Source of the DNA: Aeribacillus composti | Lineage (GTDB): Bacteria > Bacillota > Bacilli > Bacillales > Aeribacillaceae | Direction of reading: 5' to 3' | Length of the DNA stretch: 56,236 nucleotides | NCBI RefSeq assembly: GCF_007827555.1 | Contig: NZ_VISS01000028.1 | Location: forward strand, 1-56,236 | Shown: positions 1 through 6,969 of the stretch, piece by piece | How the letters are laid out: each line of letters opens with the position of its first letter | Position numbering within the stretch: the first letter of the stretch is position 1 | Notes under the pieces: model-generated | What the model saw: the letters and a program-made list of their open reading frames with translations, nothing else | Told to the model about the DNA's origin: nothing | Database searches by the model: none | Translations under genes and position numbers: made by a program

Positions 1-135
1 GGCAAGGGATGAGAGTCCGAAAGCGCTTACGGATGAAATTCAAAAAAATGGTTCGCTAACCTATGACTTACATCTATTTTCAGCGAACCAAAAAATTCCC
101 ACAAAGTCTTGACTGACTCGTTATATGGAATTTAA
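1..135. other. Left edge, no gene seen; one inverted repeat
   Basis: No credible coding frame is visible. GGTTCGCT (50-57) and AGCGAACC (82-89) form an 8-bp inverted repeat with a 24-base gap. Read on the minus strand it is followed by a run of T (complement of 42-48), so it could end a leftward transcript, but no leftward gene is visible to its right. It could also be the remnant of a mobile-element end. Nothing else is recognised. Confidence 0.3.
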
Positions 136-168
136 TTTACAATTAACCCTATATGTGGTAATATAGGG
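136..168 (+). promoter_or_regulatory. Promoter of the circular bacteriocin operon with an overlapping inverted repeat
   Basis: A -35 like TTTACA (136-141) is followed after 17 bases by TAATAT (159-164), preceded by TG one base upstream, which makes an extended -10. A perfect 8-bp inverted repeat, CCCTATAT (147-154) and ATATAGGG (161-168), lies over the -10 and would suit a repressor or activator dimer. The bacteriocin gene starts at 215 behind AGGAGG (201-206). The elements are seen directly; the regulatory role is inferred, and no regulator gene is adjacent in this window. Confidence 0.55.
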
Positions 169-214
169 AATTAAAGGGGCTTGTATAAAATTGCTAATTT
201 AGGAGGTAGTAACA

Positions 215-541
215 ATGAAGCAATGTGTAGACCTGAAAAAAATTGTGATTTTAGGATTACTTGCTAGTCTTTTAACTTTTGCATTAGGTTTAATGTCAGC
301 TCAAGTTACTACTGAAATAGGAACTGTAAATTCATCTTTCGCATTATTAGCTACTAAACTCGGAATTAAACAGGCTACAGCAGGGCTTATTATTGATTTG
401 GTTTCTGGAGGTTCAACCCTTTGGTCAATTGTTGCGGCAGTAGCTGGAATTAGCGGCGCCGGATTAATTGCAATTGGAGGTATTACTGCAATTAAAGCCG
501 TTATTAAAAAGTCAGGAAGAGACTTTGCTATTTCTTGGTAA
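215..541 (+). CDS. Circular bacteriocin precursor (AS-48/amylocyclicin type)
   Basis: This 108-residue precursor has a hydrophobic N-terminal leader (about residues 1-44) and a very hydrophobic, glycine/alanine-rich C-terminal part beginning near LATKLGIKQA (residue 45) and ending in FAISW. In the family, a leader is removed and the new N-terminus is joined head to tail to the C-terminal aromatic residue, giving a helical, cationic, membrane-permeabilising ring. The predicted mature part, Leu45 to Trp108, is 64 residues, the same as amylocyclicin (LASTLG start, AAW end). Lys94, Lys98, Lys99 and Arg102 near the C-terminus would form the basic patch. AGGAGG at 201-206 sets the start. Transporter, ATPase and SpoIIM-like genes downstream match known circular bacteriocin clusters. 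The exact leader cleavage point is inferred; Leu44 is the main alternative. Confidence 0.88.
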   Translation: MKQCVDLKKIVILGLLASLLTFALGLMSAQVTTEIGTVNSSFALLATKLGIKQATAGLIIDLVSGGSTLWSIVAAVAGISGAGLIAIGGITAIKAVIKKSGRDFAISW

Positions 542-556
542 TTAAAGCTGGAAGAT

Positions 557-575
557 TACAAGCCCCCTCTTTTTT
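557..575 (+). other. 3' element complementary to the 5' UTR, with T-run
   Basis: TACAAGCCCC (557-566) is the exact reverse complement of GGGGCTTGTA (176-185) in the 5' untranslated region of the bacteriocin gene, and it is followed by CTCTTTTTT. The two arms enclose the whole structural gene. There is no local hairpin before the T-run, so either the long-range stem acts in termination or message stability, or the match is chance. A 10-base perfect match placed this way is noteworthy but unproven. Confidence 0.35.
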
Positions 576-608
576 CTGTTTACCTAGTCAGGAGGTGCCA
601 GTTAAATA

Positions 609-2285
609 ATGTTTACTAGTAATTCTGTCTTTTCTTTTTTAGATAAAATGATCAATATAATAAAATATAACAGAAAATCTGCTCTGCGAAAATTTTTAGT
701 AGACTGGCAGCTGGATAAAATTGATCTTAGAAAGATATATGCATGGATTACACTCATTATGATTTTTATTATGAGTGCTTTGTTTTTTTTAACAGTATTT
801 TTAACTGGTTATATCATCAAGGATCTAGATGCAAATACATGGTTAAATGTCTTTTTGAGCTTTGTAATATTTCTTGCTTTCTTCAACTCATTAAGTTTCT
901 TTAATAAAAAATCTTCTGTTTTTTATTATGACACGACAAAAATGTTGTCTCAATTAAAAAGTTATAGAGTGTTGCAAGTCATTGCTTCTATTTATGGTGA
1001 CTCATTGAAAAATACAGTGATAATGTGGTTCGTTTTGTTAATGCCTGTAGTTTTAGGGATACATATAAATTACTCAAGTTTTGAGCTGAAATTTTTGATT
1101 TACTATTTTCCGCTAATTATTCTATTAAGTTTAATAATGACTATGTTTTTTTCATACTTCCGCTTTTTGTTTTCCCATTTTTTTTATATACAATCACTGC
1201 GTTTATTAAATCGCTTTTTTCTATTTATAGTCGTTGGGCTCTTATTTTTTTTATTACCCTTCACGATCGCTTCACTGTTATTCAATTCACAAAAATTTGG
1301 AATTAAATTAGCAGATATTGTGATAAAATATCAGTCTTTTTTAATGGAACTCGGTCTGCCTAAGGACATATATAATCTCGAGTTTCATAAACTTTTCATC
1401 GTTTTTCTTTTCATGCTATTCATAGCTGGTGTATTCACTTTGATATGGATCAAAACATTAAATCATTTAGATTTAATACCTTATTACCAAATTCGTACCC
1501 ATAAAAGCTCTATATCTGATAAAGATAAGTTCATGAATACGAATAAATATTTTTTTGTAAAAGACATACTTCATATTAAGCGTGTTAGTTCATGGTTTAT
1601 TGGGCATATAGGAAAAACTATATTTGGCTTGCTAGTATTTATCGGAATCGCCTTGCCAGTCGTACAACATTTTATTGATTCAACATCACCGTTGTTTTTT
1701 TTATCCATTATAACAGTATTTGCTTTTGCCATATTTCAAATTGTTGGCGAATCACTAAAAATGATATTAGCGATTGATACAGAGGCCAAGAATATACACT
1801 TGCTTGTTTATACCAAATATACAATGTGGGATATTGTCAAAGAAAAATGGTATATATATTTTATTTTTACATTTCTAGTCACTTTTTTCGTCGTCTTATT
1901 ATCTTCTGTTTTTATAAATGTAAATATTTTTCTGTATGCTTTATCAATCACTATTATGCTCACCTATGGTGGACTGAGTGGTTTATTTCAAATATTCTCA
2001 ACAGCGTTATACCCACGGATAAATTGGGAGCATCCCTATGAAATTGGTGAATCCCATAAAGCTAATTTTATAGAAAGCATTTTAAATAATGGTCTAACTT
2101 ATCTATACACGGTTTTCATAGGAGGATTACTGATCGCAGATCAATTTTTCGGATTAAAATTAAACACTATGGTTGCATGTATTCTTATATTAATTCTCGT
2201 TGCTTTTTTCTTTTGCGCTTATGCCATCGTTGCTGCGTATACTAAACAAATTTCAGTCAGGGAGGTTTTCTTAAAAAATGATTAA
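609..2285 (+). CDS. Multi-spanning membrane protein of the circular bacteriocin cluster
   Basis: This 558-residue protein is dominated by hydrophobic segments (about ten to twelve predicted helices, starting near residues 45-70), with a soluble loop around 300-325. It resembles the large membrane protein found directly after the structural gene in circular bacteriocin operons, where it is thought to act in maturation or export together with an ABC ATPase and a DUF95 protein. I do not see a catalytic motif that would identify a protease or ligase. It starts behind AGGAGG (590-595) and its last codons overlap the ATPase start by 8 bases, so it is translationally coupled. It may also be read as an ABC-2-type permease partner of the next gene. 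The assignment rests on context and topology. Confidence 0.65.
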   Translation: MFTSNSVFSFLDKMINIIKYNRKSALRKFLVDWQLDKIDLRKIYAWITLIMIFIMSALFFLTVFLTGYIIKDLDANTWLNVFLSFVIFLAFFNSLSFFNKKSSVFYYDTTKMLSQLKSYRVLQVIASIYGDSLKNTVIMWFVLLMPVVLGIHINYSSFELKFLIYYFPLIILLSLIMTMFFSYFRFLFSHFFYIQSLRLLNRFFLFIVVGLLFFLLPFTIASLLFNSQKFGIKLADIVIKYQSFLMELGLPKDIYNLEFHKLFIVFLFMLFIAGVFTLIWIKTLNHLDLIPYYQIRTHKSSISDKDKFMNTNKYFFVKDILHIKRVSSWFIGHIGKTIFGLLVFIGIALPVVQHFIDSTSPLFFLSIITVFAFAIFQIVGESLKMILAIDTEAKNIHLLVYTKYTMWDIVKEKWYIYFIFTFLVTFFVVLLSSVFINVNIFLYALSITIMLTYGGLSGLFQIFSTALYPRINWEHPYEIGESHKANFIESILNNGLTYLYTVFIGGLLIADQFFGLKLNTMVACILILILVAFFFCAYAIVAAYTKQISVREVFLKND

Positions 2286-3003
2286 GGTGAAAAATTTATC
2301 TAAAAGATATGATGAAAATATCGTTTTAGATAACCTTAATTTCCAAGTGGATACGGGTTGTATCTATGGGATTGTTGGTACGAATGGTGTTGGGAAAACT
2401 ACCTTTCTACGTATCCTTGCAGGTTTATCCAAACCAGATAATGGTGAAATATACATTGATAATATGAATCCTGTTGGTAATAAAAGCAATAAAAAAATAA
2501 GTTTTGTTCCTGATTCCGCTTCTTTATATGAATATTTAAGCGGGGAAGAATATCTTTTGTTCTTTGCATCTATTTTAGATGTTCCGAAAGAGTTGCGAAA
2601 AGATAAAGTTTCTTATTTAATTGACCTCTTCAATTTAACATCAGCAAAAGATGAATTGATTAAGACATATAGCCACGGAATGAAACAAAAGGTATCTATT
2701 GCATCAGCATTATTGAACGATCCAGATATATTATTATTAGATGAACCTTTGACAGGAATCGATTTAATCAATTCACATATTATAAGACAGTATATAAAAA
2801 AGTTTGTAAAAGCAGATAAAACAGTTATTCTAACGACACATTTACTTGAATTGGCACATTCTCTATGCGATAAAATAGGGATTTTACATAAAGGTAAAAT
2901 TGTCGAGGAATTTTCAACCAATAAATTAAGTCTCGATTCAATAGAAAAGCGTATTACATCAGTTTACTTAGGTAAAAATTCTGGAGAAATGATGAGCAAA
3001 TGA
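2278..3003 (+). CDS. ABC transporter ATP-binding protein of the bacteriocin cluster
   Basis: This 241-residue nucleotide-binding subunit has a Walker A motif GTNGVGKTT (about residues 36-44), the signature YSHGMKQKVSIA, Walker B LLLDEP and an H-loop in TTHLLE. It lacks membrane helices, so it must work with a separate permease, most likely the 558-residue protein before it or the SpoIIM-like protein after it. In circular bacteriocin clusters the equivalent ATPase powers export and contributes to self-protection. It overlaps the upstream gene by 8 bases and the downstream gene by 4 bases (ATGA), indicating one polycistronic message. The role in export against immunity cannot be decided from sequence. 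Confidence 0.85.
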   Translation: MIKVKNLSKRYDENIVLDNLNFQVDTGCIYGIVGTNGVGKTTFLRILAGLSKPDNGEIYIDNMNPVGNKSNKKISFVPDSASLYEYLSGEEYLLFFASILDVPKELRKDKVSYLIDLFNLTSAKDELIKTYSHGMKQKVSIASALLNDPDILLLDEPLTGIDLINSHIIRQYIKKFVKADKTVILTTHLLELAHSLCDKIGILHKGKIVEEFSTNKLSLDSIEKRITSVYLGKNSGEMMSK

Positions 3004-3554
3004 ATTTTCAGGGAAGGGGTATAAAAGATGTTGTTCGTAAGCTTGTATCTAATAACAAAATATTGTTTGTCATTTCTTTACTTTTATTTTTTGGGGGGAT
3101 GGCAGGGGGGTATTTGTTTAGAATAGATGCAGTAAGAGGAGACTTAAACTATATACAGGCTTCTGATGTAGAAAACTTACTTTTTAATAATATAAAGGCA
3201 TCACTAGTTATTGCTTCAGGATTACTTTCTCTTGGTATTTCTACTGTTATATTTTTGATAACTAATGGGTTAATAGTCGGTTCCTCTATTCAGCAGCAAT
3301 TGGAGCTTGGATTGTCTATTTCAAGTATTTTTGTAAAGCTAATCCCGCATGGAATATTTGAGATACCTGCGATATTAATAAGTGGAATCATTGGATTAAA
3401 AGGCGTATCAATTATTATTGAATATTTCCGTACTTCTTTAAGTGCAAAACAGCTAATAAAACAGACGTTATTTGAAATAACCCTATTAACCAGTATAATA
3501 TTAATTTTCCTTACATTGGCAGCAATAATAGAATGGTATATAACCCCATTATAA
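3000..3554 (+). CDS. SpoIIM/DUF95-family membrane protein of the bacteriocin cluster
   Basis: This 184-residue protein has about five hydrophobic segments. Its layout is that of stage II sporulation protein M-like (DUF95) proteins, one of the most constant components of circular bacteriocin operons (the As-48C/CirC-type gene): a helix near residues 19-40, a central polar stretch, then helices containing PHGIFEIPAILISG (about residues 119-132), which is the signature of this family. These proteins are needed for production and probably for maturation or secretion, but their chemistry is unknown. The start codon overlaps the stop of the ATPase gene (ATGA). Its presence between ATPase and small protein strengthens the circular bacteriocin call for the whole cluster. 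Confidence 0.75.
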   Translation: MNFQGRGIKDVVRKLVSNNKILFVISLLLFFGGMAGGYLFRIDAVRGDLNYIQASDVENLLFNNIKASLVIASGLLSLGISTVIFLITNGLIVGSSIQQQLELGLSISSIFVKLIPHGIFEIPAILISGIIGLKGVSIIIEYFRTSLSAKQLIKQTLFEITLLTSIILIFLTLAAIIEWYITPL

Positions 3555-3570
3555 TATTGGAGGTCATGTC

Positions 3571-3819
3571 ATGAGTGCAAAATTTGCAAATTTTCTATCA
3601 ACTGCCCTTTTTTTCTTAGCATTGATCGTTATAGTACTAACTAAAAATCTATATTTAAGTTTATTCCCCTTAATTTTATCTATGTTTATTCTTGCTTGGC
3701 AATTAGGAGGAAAGATAAACAATAAAATGTTAAAATTCATTTTTTTGGGCTTTGAATTTCTGTTTCTTTTTATACTCTCATTTTTTTTAATAAATCATCT
3801 TCTTACGAGGGGTATATAA
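3571..3819 (+). CDS. Small three-helix membrane protein, candidate immunity or accessory protein
   Basis: This 82-residue, almost entirely hydrophobic protein has three predicted membrane helices (about residues 8-24, 26-45 and 54-77) and few charges. It follows the SpoIIM-like gene after 16 bases, behind GGAGG (3560-3564). In related operons a small basic membrane peptide of 50 to 60 residues gives immunity, but this one is longer and not strongly basic, so it may instead be an accessory transporter component. I do not recognise a named family. Position at the end of the operon is the main support for a role in self-protection. Confidence 0.5.
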   Translation: MSAKFANFLSTALFFLALIVIVLTKNLYLSLFPLILSMFILAWQLGGKINNKMLKFIFLGFEFLFLFILSFFLINHLLTRGI

Positions 3820-4005
3820 ATGAATATTATGAATAAACCAAGTATCAAGTTAGTATGGTTTGGAATATTGGTAAATTAGTTATTGTTTAACATTTTATTT
3901 TTTACAATTAGGAAGTGCTCTTCTTTCAAACAGAATGCTGAATTTATAACCATTGACCAAGGAAGGCTTAGGCAGTATGTGATTTGCTTATCCCAAAAAG
4001 TATAG
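3820..4005 (+). pseudogene. Interrupted short frame after the bacteriocin operon, possible broken immunity gene
   Basis: An ATG lies immediately after the stop of the previous gene and behind CGAGGGG (3806-3812). It encodes 19 residues (MNIMNKPSIKLVWFGILVN), meets TAG at 3877-3879, and the same frame then continues for 41 codons, beginning LLFNILFFTIRKC, before the next stop at 4003. The pieces on both sides of the stop together resemble a membrane helix followed by basic residues, as in short circular-bacteriocin immunity peptides. Either the gene is inactivated by one nonsense change, or the resemblance is accidental in AT-rich DNA. The 19-residue peptide by itself has no recognisable function. 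Confidence 0.3.
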
Positions 4006-4432
4006 TCTTACATTGGTCAGTTGTGCAACTATTTTCGAATTAAAACAAAGTCATTATTGTTTTCAAAAATGATTTTGACTGAAAAATAACTGGCCAAATC
4101 ACAAAATAGAGATGACGTTGATATTGAGCTGCCTGATGTTTTTGCAACGATAAAAGTTCAACTATTTCGCTCCGATTAATGTGTACGTCTTCATGACAAA
4201 ATTCCATCCTGCATAGATAGCGAATCGGTCAAGGGGAAAATTGCCTTTGGCTGCGAGAAAGCCCAAGGAAGTTTCGGCATATTACCCTTTTTGGAAAAGA
4301 TTATCCCTAATTTTTTATCGCCCATATTTTAGGTACAGGGAGATCTTTGGCTTTTTTATTTAGGTACTTGCACTACTAATACGTGTCTGCATAGATTATG
4401 GTGAAATATTTAAACACAAAGGATGAGTGCAC
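4006..4432. other. Gene-free stretch
   Basis: No coding frame with a ribosome binding site is visible on either strand, and no hairpin followed by a T-run was found. The stretch looks like decayed sequence between the bacteriocin cluster and the cupin gene. AAAGGA at 4418-4423 is the ribosome binding site of the cupin gene. Confidence 0.4.
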
Positions 4433-5083
4433 ATGGTTGCATATTTGGATTACACATCACCTAAAACGCAATTCACCTTCGATGTCAACAAGAGTAGATC
4501 GTTCACAAAGGATAAACACAACTTTATAAATATCTTGGGAATTAAACAGTTAAACACATTAGAAAACATATCTTTATTGGATATTTTTTTAAGCAAAAAT
4601 AATGTTATAGAACCTCACTATCATCAAAATGCAGCTGAGCTGGTCTATTGTATTTCCGGTGCTGCCACTGTCTCGATGTTGAACCCATTTACAAAACAAA
4701 TTCATAACTATCCAATTAAGCCGGGGCAGGTGGTAAATATTCCGCAAGCATGGTGGCATTACGAAGTAGCAACCAAGGATAATACACACCTTCTGGCAAT
4801 ATTTGATGCCCCGACTCCTGAGGTGATTTTAGGTTCAGATATCTTAAAGCTTACTCCGTCAAATATCATGGCGCATACTTATTGCCTGAATGAACAGGAA
4901 TGGAAGAAAACTATAGCTCCTATTCAACCGAACACATTTATCGGCCCACATAAAAACTGTAAACGTAAGAAATATGAAAATGATCAAACTAGATCGACCC
5001 GCCAAAATCCAAATTATATCCATCATTACCATCATTACCCTTATAATTACCCATTCGCATCTTATAGTCCCAGCCTTTTCTAA
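4433..5083 (+). CDS. Cupin-domain protein with a His/Tyr-rich tail
   Basis: The protein has a single germin-like beta-barrel (about residues 35-145). Motif 1, HYHQNAAELVYCISG, supplies His, His and Glu, and motif 2, PQAWWHYEVA, supplies a further His, so the usual 3-His/1-Glu metal site is complete. An enzyme or metal-binding role is therefore possible, but no substrate can be named. The C-terminal ~40 residues are basic and then very rich in His, Tyr, Asn and Pro (YIHHYHHYPYNYPF), like low-complexity tails of Bacillus spore-coat proteins; coat localisation is inferred from that alone. I chose ATG 4433 because AAAGGA at 4418-4423 is well spaced for it; a GTG two codons upstream is less suited. 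It stands alone between gene-poor stretches. Confidence 0.7.
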   Translation: MVAYLDYTSPKTQFTFDVNKSRSFTKDKHNFINILGIKQLNTLENISLLDIFLSKNNVIEPHYHQNAAELVYCISGAATVSMLNPFTKQIHNYPIKPGQVVNIPQAWWHYEVATKDNTHLLAIFDAPTPEVILGSDILKLTPSNIMAHTYCLNEQEWKKTIAPIQPNTFIGPHKNCKRKKYENDQTRSTRQNPNYIHHYHHYPYNYPFASYSPSLF

Positions 5084-5893
5084 GACAGAGCCTTTAAAGG
5101 AGGTATTTTTCCTTTGATAGGTTTTGTTTTGAAAATTTACTAAAAATTCCAGTCGTATGATACAGTTCCTGATTATAGAAATCTTATGGCAATTCTCTTT
5201 TTTGTTGAAACCATCTCTTAGATGAGGAAAAGGTGGTTGGAAACATTGCTTCGTAAGCTGTTGGGGTATAATCACCGGAAGAATATTTCAGGAAGAACTA
5301 TGCTAAGCAAATATGCGGCTGTGAGCGACATGTGGTGTAGCTCCTCAACTCATAAATTCGTTTCGCAAATATTCTTAAACCCTTGGGCAATCCAGTAAAA
5401 GACTTTGCCCAAGGGTTTTATGTTTGCCGAAGGAGGTTTTCATGATTTGCCTTAAAAATCTTTATACATACTTTGCAACAGTTAGTTCCCAAAACGAAAA
5501 AAAGGCGGGGGTTTTTGCATAACTAAGTTGATTTTTGATCAAGCGGTGTTGAAGGGAGGGCTTCTCTGTTTGCAAATTGTCCAATTGTAACCGCAGGTTT
5601 AAATACTTTTTGCCAATTGGTTCGACCAGCAGCTTGAAAATAGAATAATCGAATGGCTTTCACTCTGTTGTGTCCGATAAAATAAAAAAATTTACACTTA
5701 TCTACTGAATGAATCAATTTCTTCCTGTTCCATAGAATAACAGGAACGATTTCGAAAATCTATTAAAATATGTCTCCATCGTTAAAAGGTGAACAAGCTT
5801 GAGGAAGTCATGATGAGAACAAGGATTCAGTCTCCTCAAAAACAATTTGACAAAAGAAAAAGCTGCTAGCCGCTTGTCATCCATGTTTTATGT
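5084..5893. other. Long gene-poor stretch between the cupin gene and iolR
   Basis: Apart from the strong hairpin at 5377-5419 and a 26-codon frame at 5442-5522, nothing convincing is seen. The small frame (MICLKNLYTYFATV...) sits behind a good AAGGAGG (5429-5435) but has no recognisable relatives, and could equally be the remnant of a larger gene. A 64-codon open frame on the minus strand (5523-5717) lacks a ribosome binding site and I do not accept it as a gene. Confidence 0.35.
5377..5420 (+). terminator. Rho-independent terminator hairpin
   Basis: AAACCCTTGGGCAA (5377-5390) pairs perfectly with TTGCCCAAGGGTTT (5405-5418) across a 14-base loop, and the right arm runs into TTTT. The stem is 14 bp. 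No intact gene ends just upstream of it; it may end the cupin transcript some 300 bases downstream or belong to a gene that has decayed. The stem is mostly symmetrical, so it could act on both strands. Confidence 0.7.
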
Positions 5894-6658
5894 TTAATTT
5901 TCATTATCAGCAATGACAAGCTGGATATTGTGTTTTTTGGCAAATTCCTGGTATTGCTCGCTCGGAGCAGTGTCCGTAATAATATAATCAACCTCATCAA
6001 GACGGCAATAAGTCATTAAAGCGTATTTATCAAATTTATCATGATCTACCAATAAATAAACTTGTTCACTTCTTTTTACAATTGTTTGTTTTATTTCGCT
6101 TTCAAGCGGGGAAGAGTTCGTTACGCCATTTGAAATGGAGATGCCGGTTGATGCCATGAAAGCTTTATTAATATTGTAGCTTTGTAATATATCCATATTT
6201 TTGAGACTGACAAACGATTTCGTTTTACGTTCAAATACTCCACCTGTTGTCAGAACGTTTAAGTTTGGATAAGGGTACGAATTTATAATAAAGTCCAAAT
6301 TGTTTGTGATGATCGTAACCTGTTTTGTTTGCAAATATTCCACCATTTCCAATGTTGTTGTTCCCGAATCAATATAAATAATATCGCCGTCCTCAACATA
6401 TTTTGCGGCTGCTTTGGCAACGGCTTTTTTCTGCTTTTGATTGCGGGTTTGTCTGACCGTAAATGATTCTAATGTTGTATGATTAACAGCAACTCCTCCG
6501 TACACCTTTTTGATCGTTCCCCGTTCAACTAATTGTTGAACATCGCGCCGGATGGTGTTTTTTGACACATTGAATTCCTTAACAAGTTCGTCCAACGAAA
6601 CGGTTTGATGTTCAAAAACATATTTTTCTATTTGTTCTATTCGTTTAGATTTTAACAT
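5894..6658 (-). CDS. iolR: DeoR-family repressor of inositol catabolism
   Basis: The 254-residue protein has an N-terminal DeoR winged helix-turn-helix (VSLDELVKEFNVSKNTIRRDV, about residues 19-39) and a C-terminal effector domain containing DGDIIYIDSGTTT, the DeoR sugar-phosphate binding loop. Sequence and length match B. subtilis IolR (251 residues), which represses the iol operon until 2-deoxy-5-keto-gluconate 6-phosphate binds. The gene is divergent from iolA, with two sets of 11-bp direct repeats in the gap, one next to its own start and one next to iolA, so it probably controls both and itself. GAGGGATCC lies just before its start on the minus strand. Confidence 0.92.
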   Translation of the reverse strand: MLKSKRIEQIEKYVFEHQTVSLDELVKEFNVSKNTIRRDVQQLVERGTIKKVYGGVAVNHTTLESFTVRQTRNQKQKKAVAKAAAKYVEDGDIIYIDSGTTTLEMVEYLQTKQVTIITNNLDFIINSYPYPNLNVLTTGGVFERKTKSFVSLKNMDILQSYNINKAFMASTGISISNGVTNSSPLESEIKQTIVKRSEQVYLLVDHDKFDKYALMTYCRLDEVDYIITDTAPSEQYQEFAKKHNIQLVIADNEN

Positions 6659-6718
6659 GTGGATCCCTCTTGCTTTCTTTAGTTTTCACTGGCTAATATT
6701 TGAAACAAATTATAAAGT

Positions 6719-6740
6719 TAACCAAAACTTAACCATCAAC
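6719..6740. promoter_or_regulatory. IolR-like operator repeats near iolR
   Basis: TAACCAAAACT (6719-6729) is followed directly by TAACCATCAAC (6730-6740), two 11-bp direct repeats. They resemble the 11-base tandem motif WRAYCAADARD described for IolR binding in B. subtilis. They lie about 60-80 bases upstream of the iolR start, where binding would permit autoregulation. Binding is inferred. Confidence 0.55.
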
Positions 6741-6823
6741 GTTAATTATATCTATATTACCCTATAAGTTCAATAATAATGAAGATTTAGCCGATTAGTC
6801 GCAGAAATATTTTTAAATTTTTG

Positions 6824-6852
6824 TTGACTGAAAACGCTTTTAATATTATCAT
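6824..6852 (+). promoter_or_regulatory. Sigma-A promoter of iolA with an overlapping cre site
   Basis: TTGACT (6824-6829) and TATCAT (6847-6852) are separated by 17 bases. TGAAAACGCTTTTA (6829-6842) matches the catabolite response element TGWAANCGNTNWCA at all but one position and lies in the spacer, where CcpA binding would block the polymerase. This fits glucose repression of iol operons, which is established in B. subtilis. Confidence 0.65.
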
Positions 6853-6862
6853 AAAAATCGAG

Positions 6863-6899
6863 ATATAACCAAAATATAACTAATATATAACAATAATAT
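6863..6899 (+). promoter_or_regulatory. Tandem IolR-like operator downstream of the iolA promoter
   Basis: ATATAAC occurs at 6863, 6874 and 6885, exactly 11 bases apart, within units of the form AACCAAAATAT, AACTAATATAT, AACAATAATAT. This is the spacing of the tandem IolR recognition units in B. subtilis, and the units share the TAACCAA core with the pair near iolR. The array lies just downstream of the predicted iolA -10, so bound repressor would block transcription. The function is inferred. Confidence 0.55.
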
Positions 6900-6969
6900 C
6901 ATCAATTTTTTAAAAAACATACCAACTATTTATGATCAACTAGTGTTGATGAATTAAGGGGGACAGAAA

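Noticed and set aside
50-89. Hairpin as terminator for a plus-strand gene
   Set aside because: On the plus strand it is followed by A residues, not T; only a leftward transcript would be terminated and none is seen.
5523-5717. 64-codon minus-strand frame before iolR
   Set aside because: No ribosome site and no recognisable similarity; sits in decayed sequence.
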